From NCBI GenBank assembly GCA_937864115.1, contig CALMII010000025.1, forward strand, positions 1-64,000: a stretch of DNA of 64,000 nucleotides, read 5' to 3'. Made by a program: the position numbers and the translations under genes. The stretch comes from an uncultured Steroidobacter sp. (lineage in GTDB: Bacteria; Pseudomonadota; Gammaproteobacteria; Steroidobacterales; Steroidobacteraceae). The notes below the pieces were generated by a model, which was not told the DNA's origin, did no database searches, and saw only the letters and a program-made list of their open reading frames with translations. Positions 24,725-33,478 of the stretch are shown here, in pieces. Numbering within the stretch: position 1 is the first letter of the stretch; each line of letters begins with the position of its first letter.

Positions 24725-25897
24725 ATGACGCTACGCGGCAACTGGAACTACCCCACGCTCATCCGCTTCGGCGCCGGGCGCATCGCTGAACTGCCGGATG
24801 CGTGCAAGACACTCGGCATTCGCAAGCCGTTGCTGGTCACGGATCCGGGCCTCGCGGCGCTGCCGATGATCGCGGATGCGGTCGAGTCATGCCGGCAAGC
24901 GGGGCTGCCGTGCGATGTGTTTTCGTCGGTACAGGCGAATCCCGTGGAGGCGAATGTCACTGCCGGTGTCGAGCTGTACAAGCAGCGCGGCTATGACGGT
25001 GTCATTGCGTTCGGTGGCGGCAGCGCGCTCGATGCGGGCAAGGCGATTGCACTGATGTCGGGGCAGTCGCGGCCGATCTGGGATTTCGAGGATCGCGAGG
25101 ACTGGTACACGCGCGTCAACGTAGCGGGCATCGCACCCACCGTTGCAGTGCCGACGACCTCGGGCACGGGATCGGAAGTCGGGCGCGCTTCGGTCATCAC
25201 GGACGTGCGCGATCACACCAAGAAGATCATCTTCCATCCGAAGATGCAGCCGGCGCTCGTGATCGCTGATCCGGCGCTGACGCTCGCGCTGCCGCCGCAC
25301 GTCACGGCGGCCGTCGGCATGGACGCGCTGTCGCACAACCTCGAAGCGTACTGTTCGCCCTTCTATCACCCGATGGCCGAAGGCATCGCGCTGGAAGGCA
25401 TGCGCCTGATCAGGGAATGGTTGCCCGTTGCGGTGAAGGACGGCGGCAATCTTGAAGCGCGTTCTCACATGATGGTCGCCTCCACGATGGGCGCGACCGC
25501 CTTCCAGAAAGGCCTCGGCGCGATGCACAGCCTGAGTCATCCGTGCTCGGCCAATCTCAATACGCATCATGGACTCACGAATGCGGTCGTGATGCCGTAC
25601 GTGCTGGCGTGGAACCGGGCCGCGCTAGAGGAAAAAATGGTGCGGCTCGCCGCCTTCCTCGGACTGCGCCAGCACTCTTTTGACGGCGTGATGGACTGGA
25701 TCCTCGAACTGCGCCAGACGATCGGCATTCCGCCGACCCTCGCCGATCTCGGCGTTCGTGCTGAACACGCCGCTGTCTTCGCGCCGCAGGCATTCAACGA
25801 TCCGTCGACCGGCGGCAATCCGCTGGCGATGGACATCGAAGGATTCGAGCGGCTGTATCGCAACTGCATCGAAGGCCGGCTCGACTCCGCCGCCTGA
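24725..25897 (+). CDS. Iron-containing alcohol dehydrogenase
   Basis: The ATG at 24725 gives 390 residues of the group III (Fe-ADH) family. The NAD(P)-binding AFGGGSALDAGKAIA motif is near 97-111, and PTTSGTGSEVGRASVI near 145-160. The metal ligands are expected in VGMDALSHNLEAY (Asp and His, about 200-212) and in AMHSLSHPCSANLNTHHG (two His, about 265-282). It interconverts an alcohol and an aldehyde. The order permease, ligase, aldehyde dehydrogenase, alcohol dehydrogenase suggests oxidation of the hydroxyl of a glutamylated amino alcohol before the aldehyde dehydrogenase step. Confidence 0.9.
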   Translation: MTLRGNWNYPTLIRFGAGRIAELPDACKTLGIRKPLLVTDPGLAALPMIADAVESCRQAGLPCDVFSSVQANPVEANVTAGVELYKQRGYDGVIAFGGGSALDAGKAIALMSGQSRPIWDFEDREDWYTRVNVAGIAPTVAVPTTSGTGSEVGRASVITDVRDHTKKIIFHPKMQPALVIADPALTLALPPHVTAAVGMDALSHNLEAYCSPFYHPMAEGIALEGMRLIREWLPVAVKDGGNLEARSHMMVASTMGATAFQKGLGAMHSLSHPCSANLNTHHGLTNAVVMPYVLAWNRAALEEKMVRLAAFLGLRQHSFDGVMDWILELRQTIGIPPTLADLGVRAEHAAVFAPQAFNDPSTGGNPLAMDIEGFERLYRNCIEGRLDSAA

Positions 25898-25938
25898 AGT
25901 TCATCCGCAATTCAGCGCACCGGTTCCAGGATTTCCGC

Positions 25939-26295
25939 ATGCGCCTGTTCGTGATCGTGTCGTCCGCACTTCTCCTGCTCTGCGCCCACCCGGCGGCGGC
26001 CGACGCGATGCGCTGCGGCAGCCGCCTCATTCGCGAAGGCGACACGCAGACCGCGGTGCGCGACCTGTGCGGCGAACCGAGCGACGTGCAGTCGCGGTCC
26101 ATCCTGCGCCGTCCGACCTACTATGTCGGCGGCCGCGAGTATTATTTCGGCGAGGCGATGGTCGAAGTGCTGGTGGAAATCTGGACCTACAACTTCGGTC
26201 CCTACAAGCTGATGCGACGCGTGCGGTTCGTCGATGGGCTCGTCGAGGAAATCGAAACGCTCGGCTATGGCTATCGCGCGCCCGACGCCGAATAG
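25939..26295 (+). CDS. Exported DUF2845-family protein
   Basis: The protein has 118 residues with a signal peptide (cleavage near AAADA at about 22). The mature part contains MRCGSRLIREGDTQTAVRDLCGEP, the N-terminal block of DUF2845, with two cysteines that may form a disulfide. Strands ending in FVDGLVEEIETLGYG follow. Function unknown; such proteins are periplasmic. The 3' end overlaps the convergent MATE gene by 25 bases. Confidence 0.8.
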   Translation: MRLFVIVSSALLLLCAHPAAADAMRCGSRLIREGDTQTAVRDLCGEPSDVQSRSILRRPTYYVGGREYYFGEAMVEVLVEIWTYNFGPYKLMRRVRFVDGLVEEIETLGYGYRAPDAE

Positions 26296-27641
26296 ACCGC
26301 GCGCCGACTGACCCAGCGATAGCGCGTCAGCAGCAGCACGGCGCAGACCGACAGCCCTGCAATCAGTCCGACCCACACAAAGAACGGACCGAGACCGCGC
26401 ACCACGCCGAGGACATACGCAAGCGAGAATCCCACGGCCCAGTACGAGAACCAGCACAACGCCATGGGCACGGCGGTGTCCTTGAAGCCGCGCAGCGCAC
26501 CAGCCGTGCCGACCTGCACGCCGTCGGAAATCTGGAAGACGGCCGCGGCAAACAGCAACGATGCCGCCAGCGAACGCACCGCTTCGTCGCGGGTGTACAT
26601 CGCCGCGATCTGATCGTTCCACAGCACGATGCCGCACGCTGACACGGTCATCACGGCCACACACATGCCGATGCCGACGAATCCCGCGGCCCGCGCACGG
26701 GCCACATCGCCGCGTCCGAGCGTGTGTCCCACATGAATGGTGGTCGCCGAGCTGATCGACAGCGGCATCATGAACATGAAGGCGGCGAAGTTGAGTGCGA
26801 CCTGATGCGCACCGGCGGTGACGGCGCCCATGGCGCCCATCAGCAAGGCCGCGGCAACGAAGAGTCCGCCTTCCGCGAGAATGCTGCCTGAAATCGGGAT
26901 GCCGAGACGCAGCAGCTGGCCGATGACATGCGAGTCGGGCCGATCGATGCGGCGGAAAAGATCGAAGGGCCGATACACGGGATGCCGATGCACATAGACG
27001 AGCATCGCCGCAAACATCAGCCACATCGCCAGCGCCGAGGCCACGCCGCAGCCGATCGCACCCAGCGCCGGCATGCCGAGCTTGCCGTACATGAACACCC
27101 AGTTCGCGAACACGTTGAAGATCAGCGCAGCGACGGCGATGTACATGATCGGGCGCGTGTGACCGAGTCCCTCGCTCGTGAAGCGCAGCGCCAGGAAACC
27201 CATCATCCCCGGCAGTCCCCAGCTGATCGCTTCGGCGTAGCCGATCGCCACCGGCAGGATTTCCGGCGCGATGTTCAGCGCCGGCAGCGCCCAGCCCGCC
27301 TGCCACATGCCGAGCACCAGCAGCACCGACAGCGCGAGCACCACCCACCAGGACTGTCGCGCGGCGCGCGTCACCGCGGCGTTGTCGGCCGCGCCATAGG
27401 CATGCGCGACGACGGGTGAAATCGCCATCAGCGCCCCCAGTCCCATGAACATGAACAGGTTGTACCAGGCCGTGCCGATGGCGAGCCCGGCGAGATCGCG
27501 CGCGCCGAGTTGCCCGGCCATCACCGTGTCGGCGAAACCCATGCCGGCGAGCGCGAGATTGTTGACGAGCAACGGCCCGCCGAAACGCGCAATAGCGCCG
27601 GCGTCCGCGGCAATCTGTGTGCGCGAAACCATGGACGACAT
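26271..27641 (-). CDS. MATE-family multidrug/Na+ antiporter
   Basis: The protein has 456 residues and twelve predicted membrane helices in two six-helix halves. The start region (AGAIARFGGPLLVNNLALAGMGFADTVMAG) carries the helix-1/2 signature of MATE exporters, and PGMMGFLALRFTSEGLGHTRP lies in the linker region of the first half. It should export cationic drugs in exchange for Na+ or H+ in the inner membrane. The gene is convergent with, and overlaps, the DUF2845 gene and is divergent from the thiolase gene. Confidence 0.9.
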   Translation of the reverse strand: MSSMVSRTQIAADAGAIARFGGPLLVNNLALAGMGFADTVMAGQLGARDLAGLAIGTAWYNLFMFMGLGALMAISPVVAHAYGAADNAAVTRAARQSWWVVLALSVLLVLGMWQAGWALPALNIAPEILPVAIGYAEAISWGLPGMMGFLALRFTSEGLGHTRPIMYIAVAALIFNVFANWVFMYGKLGMPALGAIGCGVASALAMWLMFAAMLVYVHRHPVYRPFDLFRRIDRPDSHVIGQLLRLGIPISGSILAEGGLFVAAALLMGAMGAVTAGAHQVALNFAAFMFMMPLSISSATTIHVGHTLGRGDVARARAAGFVGIGMCVAVMTVSACGIVLWNDQIAAMYTRDEAVRSLAASLLFAAAVFQISDGVQVGTAGALRGFKDTAVPMALCWFSYWAVGFSLAYVLGVVRGLGPFFVWVGLIAGLSVCAVLLLTRYRWVSRRAVYSASGAR

Positions 27642-27733
27642 ACGGGGAAACTGCTTTGACCGCGCCGCGGGGGCGCGGCATCCTCTGACAGGCGCGAAAT
27701 GAACGGCTCGAATTCTCTCACAGCGAGGCAGCC

Positions 27734-29011
27734 ATGATCGTCGGATCTTCGCCGCGGCGCGTCGCCATCATCGGCGGCGTGCGCATTCCCTTCGCCCGCT
27801 CGATGGGTGTGTATGCCGAAGCCAGCAACCAGGACATGCTCACGGCCACGTTGAGCGGACTGGTCGAGCGCTTCCAGCTGCAGGGCCAGACGCTCGGCGA
27901 TGTCGGCGCGGGCGCAGTGCTCAAGCACTCGCGCGATTTCAATCTGACGCGCGAAGCCGTGCTGGGCAGCGGACTCGCGCCGGAAACGCCGGCCTTCGAT
28001 CTGCAGCGCGCCTGCGGCACCAGTCTCGAAACGGCCATCGTGCTGGGACTCAAGATCGCGGCAGGACAGATCGATTCGGCGATCGCGGCCGGTGTCGATA
28101 CGGCGAGCGACGTGCCGATCGTGTATCCGGATTCCTATCGCAAGCTGCTGCTCGCGAGCGCCCGCGGCAAGCGCTTCGGCGAGCGGCTCGGTCCGTGGTT
28201 CGGCCTGCGTCCGAAGCATTTCAAACCGCAATTGCCCGGTGTCATGGAACCGCGCACGGGACTGTCGATGGGCCAGAGCTGCGAACTGATGGCGAAGACC
28301 TGGCAGATCCCGCGCGAGGCGCAGGATGAACTCGCGTTGCAGAGTCATCAGAAGGCCGCAGCGGCATACAGCGCGGGGTTCTACGACGACCTGGTCATCG
28401 AATACCAGGGGCTCAAGCGCGACAACAACATCCGCAGCGATACGTCGCTGGAAAAGCTGGCGAAGCTCAAGCCGTCATTCGATCGCAACGGCACGCTGAC
28501 GGCGGGCAATTCGACGCCGATGACCGACGGCGCAGCGGCCGTACTGCTCGCGAGTGAAGACTGGGCAAAGCGTCGCGGACTGCCGATCCAGGCGTATCTC
28601 ACCTACGGCAAGGTCGCGGCCGTCGACTTCGTCCACAAGGAAGGACTGCTGATGGCGCCGGCTTATGCCGTGCCGCGCATGCTCGCGGACGCCGGCATCC
28701 GGCTGCAGGACTTCGACATCTATGAAATCCACGAAGCGTTCGAAGCGCAGGTGCTGTGCACGCTGAAGGCGTGGGAATCGGCGGAGTTCTGTCGCGAACG
28801 GCTGGGCCTCGCCGAGCCGCTCGGCAGCATCGATCGCAGCAAACTGAACCTGAAGGGCGGCAGCGTCGCGATCGGTCATCCGTTCGGCGCCACCGGCGCG
28901 CGCATCATCGCCACACTGGCCAAGCAGCTCGAACAGCGCGGCAACGGACGCGGCCTGATCTCCATCTGCACGGCCGGCGGCATGGGCGTGACGGCGATTC
29001 TCGAACGCTGA
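27734..29011 (+). CDS. Acetyl-CoA acyltransferase (thiolase, FadI-like)
   Basis: The protein has 425 residues. The nucleophilic Cys94 lies in QRACGTSLE, the HEAFEAQVL segment carries the catalytic His, and GGSVAIGHPFGATGAR and the second Cys in SICTAGGMGVTAILER complete the thiolase active site. The length and the RIPFARSMG start match the anaerobic/FadI-type rather than the FadA-type thiolases. It cleaves 3-ketoacyl-CoA in beta-oxidation. No FadJ-type partner is beside it in this window. Confidence 0.9.
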   Translation: MIVGSSPRRVAIIGGVRIPFARSMGVYAEASNQDMLTATLSGLVERFQLQGQTLGDVGAGAVLKHSRDFNLTREAVLGSGLAPETPAFDLQRACGTSLETAIVLGLKIAAGQIDSAIAAGVDTASDVPIVYPDSYRKLLLASARGKRFGERLGPWFGLRPKHFKPQLPGVMEPRTGLSMGQSCELMAKTWQIPREAQDELALQSHQKAAAAYSAGFYDDLVIEYQGLKRDNNIRSDTSLEKLAKLKPSFDRNGTLTAGNSTPMTDGAAAVLLASEDWAKRRGLPIQAYLTYGKVAAVDFVHKEGLLMAPAYAVPRMLADAGIRLQDFDIYEIHEAFEAQVLCTLKAWESAEFCRERLGLAEPLGSIDRSKLNLKGGSVAIGHPFGATGARIIATLAKQLEQRGNGRGLISICTAGGMGVTAILER

Positions 29012-29461
29012 TTTTTCGTCGCAGGAAAGTGGAGGCGGTCGGCACGCTCCGGAAGGCGCTTGGGCGGTAGCGCATCCGGATCACGACCGACCGCCATCCG
29101 AGGCAGCTGCCGACTCACAGCATTGAGTCGGCAACATGCCTGCCGGTGGACACTGCGATCCCGGGGAGGGGCAGTACGAATCGGGAGCGTCCGCCAGCTG
29201 GCACCAGAAAATTCGAAGGGCATCCTAGCCCGTTTGCATGCCCCGACCCCTCCGGGGTCCCTGTGAGACATTCCAGACTCACTTGCATGCTGTCCCTTAC
29301 TGGCATAAGCGACGAAACCGGGGGGATTCCCTCACTCCCTCGAGCAAAATTTTTCCGGGCGCGCCGTCGATGCGCCGCTATCGTTCGCAGACCCTTGTTT
29401 TGCTTGAGAGAACTTTCCAAAAGCACTCGCCTTCGGACAGACTAGCGGCGCCTTCCCCAGC
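29012..29461. other. 450-bp intergenic region upstream of hemH
   Basis: No gene is supported here. Short frames on both strands have unlikely composition. A compact cluster of three helices lies at 29236-29290 (listed separately). The A/T-richer part near 29345-29355 (AAAATTTTTCC) and the CTTGTTTTGCTTGAGA stretch before the hemH start may hold the hemH promoter, though I could not place boxes with confidence. Confidence 0.4.
29236..29290 (+). ncRNA. Candidate three-way-junction RNA element
   Basis: GCATGC at 29236-29241 can pair with GCATGC at 29285-29290, closing a junction that contains two further hairpins: GACCCC-TCC-GGGGTC (29245-29259) and GTGAG...CTCAC (29263-29282). Three nested perfect stems in 55 bases is more than expected by chance in this region. 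It lies between the thiolase and ferrochelatase genes, and its strand is uncertain. It matches no RNA family I recognise. Confidence 0.25.
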
Positions 29462-30499
29462 GTGCCCTTCATGCCCCACTACCTCGGCCAACCCGTCCCC
29501 GAACCCGGATCGTCGTCCCGCCTTGGGGTCCTGCTGGTCAACCTCGGCACGCCCGATTCGTCGGCGCCCGGTGCCGTCCGGCGCTTTCTTGCCGAATTCC
29601 TCTGGGATCCGCGAGTCGTGGAGGCGCCGCGCTGGCTGTGGTGGCTGGCATTGCACGGGGTCATCCTGCGCATCCGGCCGCGGCGCAGTGCCCATGCGTA
29701 TCAACAGATCTGGACGCCGCAGGGCTCGCCGCTGCTGATCCACAGCACTGCACTGACGCAGCGCCTGCGCGGCGAACTGGCAGCGCGCCTGCAGACGGAT
29801 GTCGCGGTCGAACTGGGCATGAGCTACGGCTCGCCGTCGATCGCCGACAGCCTCGGGAAGCTGCATCGCGAAGGCGTACGCCGGCTCATCGTGCTGCCGC
29901 TGTATCCGCAGTATTCGGGGACGACGACGGCGTCGGTGTTCGATCGCGTCAGCCGCGCGCTCGGACGATTTCGCGACGTGCCGGCGCTGCGCTTCATTGC
30001 CGACTATCACGCCGATCCCGGCTACATCGAGGCGCTCGCCGACAGCGTCCGTCGACACTGGCAGACGCAGGGACAGCAGCATCTGCTGCTGTCGTTTCAC
30101 GGCATCCCGCGCCGCTACGTCGAGGCCGGCGATCCGTACCATCGGCAATCGCTCGAGACGGCACGACTCCTGGCCCAGGCATTGGGACTGGCGAGCGACG
30201 AATGGAGCATCGCTTTCCAGTCGCAGGTCGGGCGAGAGGAGTGGCTGCGCCCCTACACTGACGAACTGCTCGTGCAGTACGCAACAGGCTCCCGCAAACG
30301 CATCAGCGTGATCTGCCCCGGCTTCGCCACCGACTGCCTGGAAACGCTGGAAGAAATCGCCATTCGCAATCGCGCGCTGTTCCTGGAAAACGGCGGCGAG
30401 TCGTACGACTACATTCCTGCGCTGAACGCGACCGATCCGCACGTGGCCGCGCTCGCCGGACTGATCGCACGCAATGCGCAAGGCTGGCAGGCGGCCTGA
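29462..30499 (+). CDS. hemH: Ferrochelatase
   Basis: The protein has 345 residues. LGVLLVNLGTPDSS (21-34) is the N-terminal signature, VLPLYPQYSGTTTASVFD follows, SFHGIPRRYVEAGDPY holds the catalytic His, and FQSQVGREEWLRPYTDE and CPGFATDCLETLEEI contain the conserved Glu and the C-terminal signature. It inserts Fe2+ into protoporphyrin IX, the last step of haem synthesis. A second Met (29471) is an alternative start. The stop overlaps the next ATG, so the VOC gene is coupled to it. Confidence 0.95.
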   Translation: MPFMPHYLGQPVPEPGSSSRLGVLLVNLGTPDSSAPGAVRRFLAEFLWDPRVVEAPRWLWWLALHGVILRIRPRRSAHAYQQIWTPQGSPLLIHSTALTQRLRGELAARLQTDVAVELGMSYGSPSIADSLGKLHREGVRRLIVLPLYPQYSGTTTASVFDRVSRALGRFRDVPALRFIADYHADPGYIEALADSVRRHWQTQGQQHLLLSFHGIPRRYVEAGDPYHRQSLETARLLAQALGLASDEWSIAFQSQVGREEWLRPYTDELLVQYATGSRKRISVICPGFATDCLETLEEIAIRNRALFLENGGESYDYIPALNATDPHVAALAGLIARNAQGWQAA

Positions 30500-31218
30500 T
30501 GCTCGGACGCTTCCTGGAAATCAGCCTGCACGCGCCGGACATCCAGGCGTCGCTGGAGTTCTACGAATCGCTCGGCTTCATGCAGGCCAGCGTCAGCGAG
30601 ACCTGGCCGTATCCCTATGCCGTGGTCACCGACGGCCGCCTGTTCATCGGCCTGCACGGCGGCTTCATCCGTTCGCCGGCGCTGACCTTCGTGCTGCCGC
30701 GGCTGGCGCGGAGCCTCGAACCGCTGCGCGCCGCGGGAATCTCGTTCGATCAGGAGCGCCTGGGCAACGACGTCTTCAACCAGGCGGCGTTCGAAGATCC
30801 GTCCGGACTGTGCATTCATCTCATCGAAGCCCGCACGTTTTCGCCGCCGGATCCGGCCGCACTCGCCGCGAGCGAATGCGGCTATTTCACCGAGTTCGGC
30901 GTACCGGTGCGCGATGCGAGCGCGGCGCGCGCCTTCTGGGAACCGCTCGGCTTCGTCGCCATGGATGAAGAGCCGCTACCGTTTCCCCGCACGCCGGTGA
31001 CCAGCGATTTGCTCAATCTCGGCCTGTACCGCACCCGCGCCTTGCGCCAGCCGGTGCTGAGCTTCGAAGATCCGGACATGCGCGAAAAGCTCGCGCGCCT
31101 GCGCGAACGCGGCTTCACGCTGCTCGACGAAATGCCCGACAGCCTCGATGACGCGACCAACGCCATCCTGGAAGCGCCGGAAGGAACCCGGCTGCTATTG
31201 ATGCAATCGGAATTCTGA
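30499..31218 (+). CDS. Two-module VOC/glyoxalase-family protein
   Basis: The protein has 239 residues. Two VOC modules in tandem (about 1-115 and 130-239) each begin with a strand and a helix bearing 'F.(E/P)LGF' (LEFYESLGF; RAFWEPLGF) and end with a strand containing an aspartate or glutamate (FEDPSGLCIHLIE; LEAPEGTRLLLMQ). Enzymes of this type are metal-dependent lyases, dioxygenases or binding proteins; nothing here fixes the substrate. It overlaps hemH by one base (TGATG). Confidence 0.8.
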   Translation: MLGRFLEISLHAPDIQASLEFYESLGFMQASVSETWPYPYAVVTDGRLFIGLHGGFIRSPALTFVLPRLARSLEPLRAAGISFDQERLGNDVFNQAAFEDPSGLCIHLIEARTFSPPDPAALAASECGYFTEFGVPVRDASAARAFWEPLGFVAMDEEPLPFPRTPVTSDLLNLGLYRTRALRQPVLSFEDPDMREKLARLRERGFTLLDEMPDSLDDATNAILEAPEGTRLLLMQSEF

Positions 31219-31283
31219 TTTCTTCTATGCCGATACGTCGGCCGCGCTGCGGCCCGACCTTCTTTCATCCAGCGGAGCACTGC

Positions 31284-33350
31284 ATGCACCGGCTCAAGAT
31301 CCTTTTCAGCCTCCTGATGGCAACGGGCATCGCCCATGCCGACGAAGGCATGTGGACGACCTTCAATTTCCCGAAGGCCGCGGTGAAGCAGAAGTACAAC
31401 GTCGACATCGACGATGCCTGGCTGAAAAAAGTCCAGCGCGCCACGACCCGGCACGAAAGCGGCTGCACCGGATCGTTCATTTCCGGCGATGGCCTGGTGA
31501 TGACCAACCATCACTGCGTGGTCGAATGCCTTGCGGAACTGTCGACACCGCAAAGCGACCTCATCGGCGACGGCTTCCATGCGCAGCGCCGCAGCGACGA
31601 GCGCAAGTGTCCGACCGAAATGCTGTCGGTCCTCATCGACACCGAGAACGTCACCGACAAGGTGAATGCGGCGACCGCCGGCCTCGCCGATTCGAAAGCC
31701 AACGAAGTGCGCAAGCAGACGCTCAGCAAGCTGGAAGCCGAGTGCACGGCGGCGGCGAAGAAGAATCGCGGCACCGGCCCCCTGGCCTGCGAATCGGTGA
31801 CGCTCTACCAGGGCGGCCAGTACTACCTGTACAAGTACAAGCGTTATGACGACGTGCGCATCGTGTTCGCGCCGCACGACGCCATCGCCGCGTTCGGCGG
31901 CGATCCCGACAACTTCAATTTCCCGCGCTGGTGCCTGGATTTCAGCCTGCTGCGCGTTTACGAGAACGGCAAGCCGGCGCGCACGCCAGAACATCTGACC
32001 TGGCGTGCCGAAGGTCCGTCGGCAGGCGAGCCGGTGTTCGTGGTCGGCCATCCCGGCAACACCAACCGGCTGTACACCGTGTCGCAACTGCAGTTCCAGC
32101 GCGACACTTCGGTGCCCGCCTACGTGATCCGCAACACGGAGTATCGCGGTCGTCTGTTGCAATGGGCCAAGACCGGCGCGGAGCCGGCGCGCATCAGCCA
32201 GGATTCGCTGCTGCACGTCGAGAACTCGCTGAAGGTCTATCGCGGCTTCCAGCAGGCCCTGCTCGACGATGCGCTGTTCGACACCAAACGCAGGCAGGAG
32301 GAACAGCTCAAGGCACAGGCCGGCCCCGCGATGGCCTCCGCATGGACCGACATCGATACGGCCGAAAACCGCTATCGCGACATCTACGATCGCTACCTCT
32401 ATCTGGAGAGCGGCGCCGGCTTCAGCAGCAAGCTCTTCATGTACGCGCGCCAGCTGGTGCGCGGCGCGGCGGAACGCGACAAGCCCAATGAACTGCGCCT
32501 GCGCGAATACGCGGCCTCGAATCTGCCGAAGATCGAGGCGAGTCTTCTCGCAGCGACGCCGGTACACAGCGACTTCGAGCAGGTGTCGCTGTCGTTCTCG
32601 CTCGACAAGCTGCGGGAAAATCTCGGACCGGACGATCCCGTAGTGCGCCAGCTCCTGAGCAGCGAATCGCCCGATTCCTTGGCGCAGAAACTGCTCACCG
32701 AATCGAAGCTCGCCGACCCGGCCGTCCGCAAGGCGCTGTGGGAAGGCGGCACGGCAGCCGTGAATGCCTCGACCGATCCGATGATCGCGCTCGCCCGCAG
32801 CATCGATCCCGAAGCGCGCGCGCTGCGCAAGGTCTTCGAAGACGAAGTCCAGGCGCCGATCGCCTCGGGCCAGGAGCGCATCGCGAAAGCACGCTTCGCC
32901 GCGCTCGGCACGAACATCTATCCCGATGCCAACTTCACGCTGCGCGTGAGCTACGGCGCCGTGCAGGGCTGGAAGGAGAAAGGCGAAGACATCGCGCCTT
33001 TCACGACGCTGGCGCGCCTGTACGAACGCACCACCGGCAAGGATCCTTTCCGCCTGCCGCAGGCCTGGCTCGACGCGCGCGACAAGCTCGATCCGAGCAC
33101 ACCCTTCAACTACGTGACGACCAACGACATCGTCGGCGGCAACTCCGGCAGCCCGCTGGTCGACGCCCGCGGCCGCGTCGTCGGCCTCGCCTTCGACGGC
33201 AACATCCACTCCATCGCCGGCAGCTACTGGTACGACGAACGCAACAACCGCGCCGTGTCCGTCCATCCCCGCATCATCATCACGGCACTGCGCGAGGTGT
33301 ACGGCGCGGGTGAGATCGCGGATGAGATCGTCGGGGCGAGACAGGAGTAA
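31284..33350 (+). CDS. S46-family dipeptidyl-peptidase (DPP7-like)
   Basis: The ATG at 31284 gives 688 residues with a signal peptide (cleavage near AHADE), so it is periplasmic or outer-surface. The serine-peptidase triad appears as His in GLVMTNHHCV, Asp in PDNFNFPRWCLDF and Ser in NDIVGGNSGSPL. Eighteen residues after that Ser is a Gly (GLAFDGN); in this family Gly here goes with DPP7-type and Arg with DPP11-type specificity. Cleavage of dipeptides after hydrophobic residues is therefore predicted. S46 peptidases serve growth on peptides. Confidence 0.9.
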   Translation: MHRLKILFSLLMATGIAHADEGMWTTFNFPKAAVKQKYNVDIDDAWLKKVQRATTRHESGCTGSFISGDGLVMTNHHCVVECLAELSTPQSDLIGDGFHAQRRSDERKCPTEMLSVLIDTENVTDKVNAATAGLADSKANEVRKQTLSKLEAECTAAAKKNRGTGPLACESVTLYQGGQYYLYKYKRYDDVRIVFAPHDAIAAFGGDPDNFNFPRWCLDFSLLRVYENGKPARTPEHLTWRAEGPSAGEPVFVVGHPGNTNRLYTVSQLQFQRDTSVPAYVIRNTEYRGRLLQWAKTGAEPARISQDSLLHVENSLKVYRGFQQALLDDALFDTKRRQEEQLKAQAGPAMASAWTDIDTAENRYRDIYDRYLYLESGAGFSSKLFMYARQLVRGAAERDKPNELRLREYAASNLPKIEASLLAATPVHSDFEQVSLSFSLDKLRENLGPDDPVVRQLLSSESPDSLAQKLLTESKLADPAVRKALWEGGTAAVNASTDPMIALARSIDPEARALRKVFEDEVQAPIASGQERIAKARFAALGTNIYPDANFTLRVSYGAVQGWKEKGEDIAPFTTLARLYERTTGKDPFRLPQAWLDARDKLDPSTPFNYVTTNDIVGGNSGSPLVDARGRVVGLAFDGNIHSIAGSYWYDERNNRAVSVHPRIIITALREVYGAGEIADEIVGARQE

Positions 33351-33367
33351 CCGCAAAGACCGGAAAG

Positions 33368-33462
33368 GAGAATGGCCGCAAAAAGGCGCAAGGATCGCAA
33401 AGTCGGATCAGAGCTTTTCTATTCTTGCTTTGAGATCTTTGCGCCTTTTTGCGGCCATTCTC
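33368..33462. repeat. GGCCGCAAAAA-type hairpin, copy 2
   Basis: GAGAATGGCCGCAAAAAGGC and its complement at the right end (GCCTTTTTGCGGCCATTCTC) form a very long stem. The inner arms (GCGCAAGGATCGCAAAG / CTTTGAGATCTTTGCGC) also pair. It lies between the convergent S46 peptidase and DUF4097-like genes, where a bidirectional terminator would be useful. Confidence 0.8.
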
Positions 33463-33478
33463 CGCTTCCGATCTCGTT

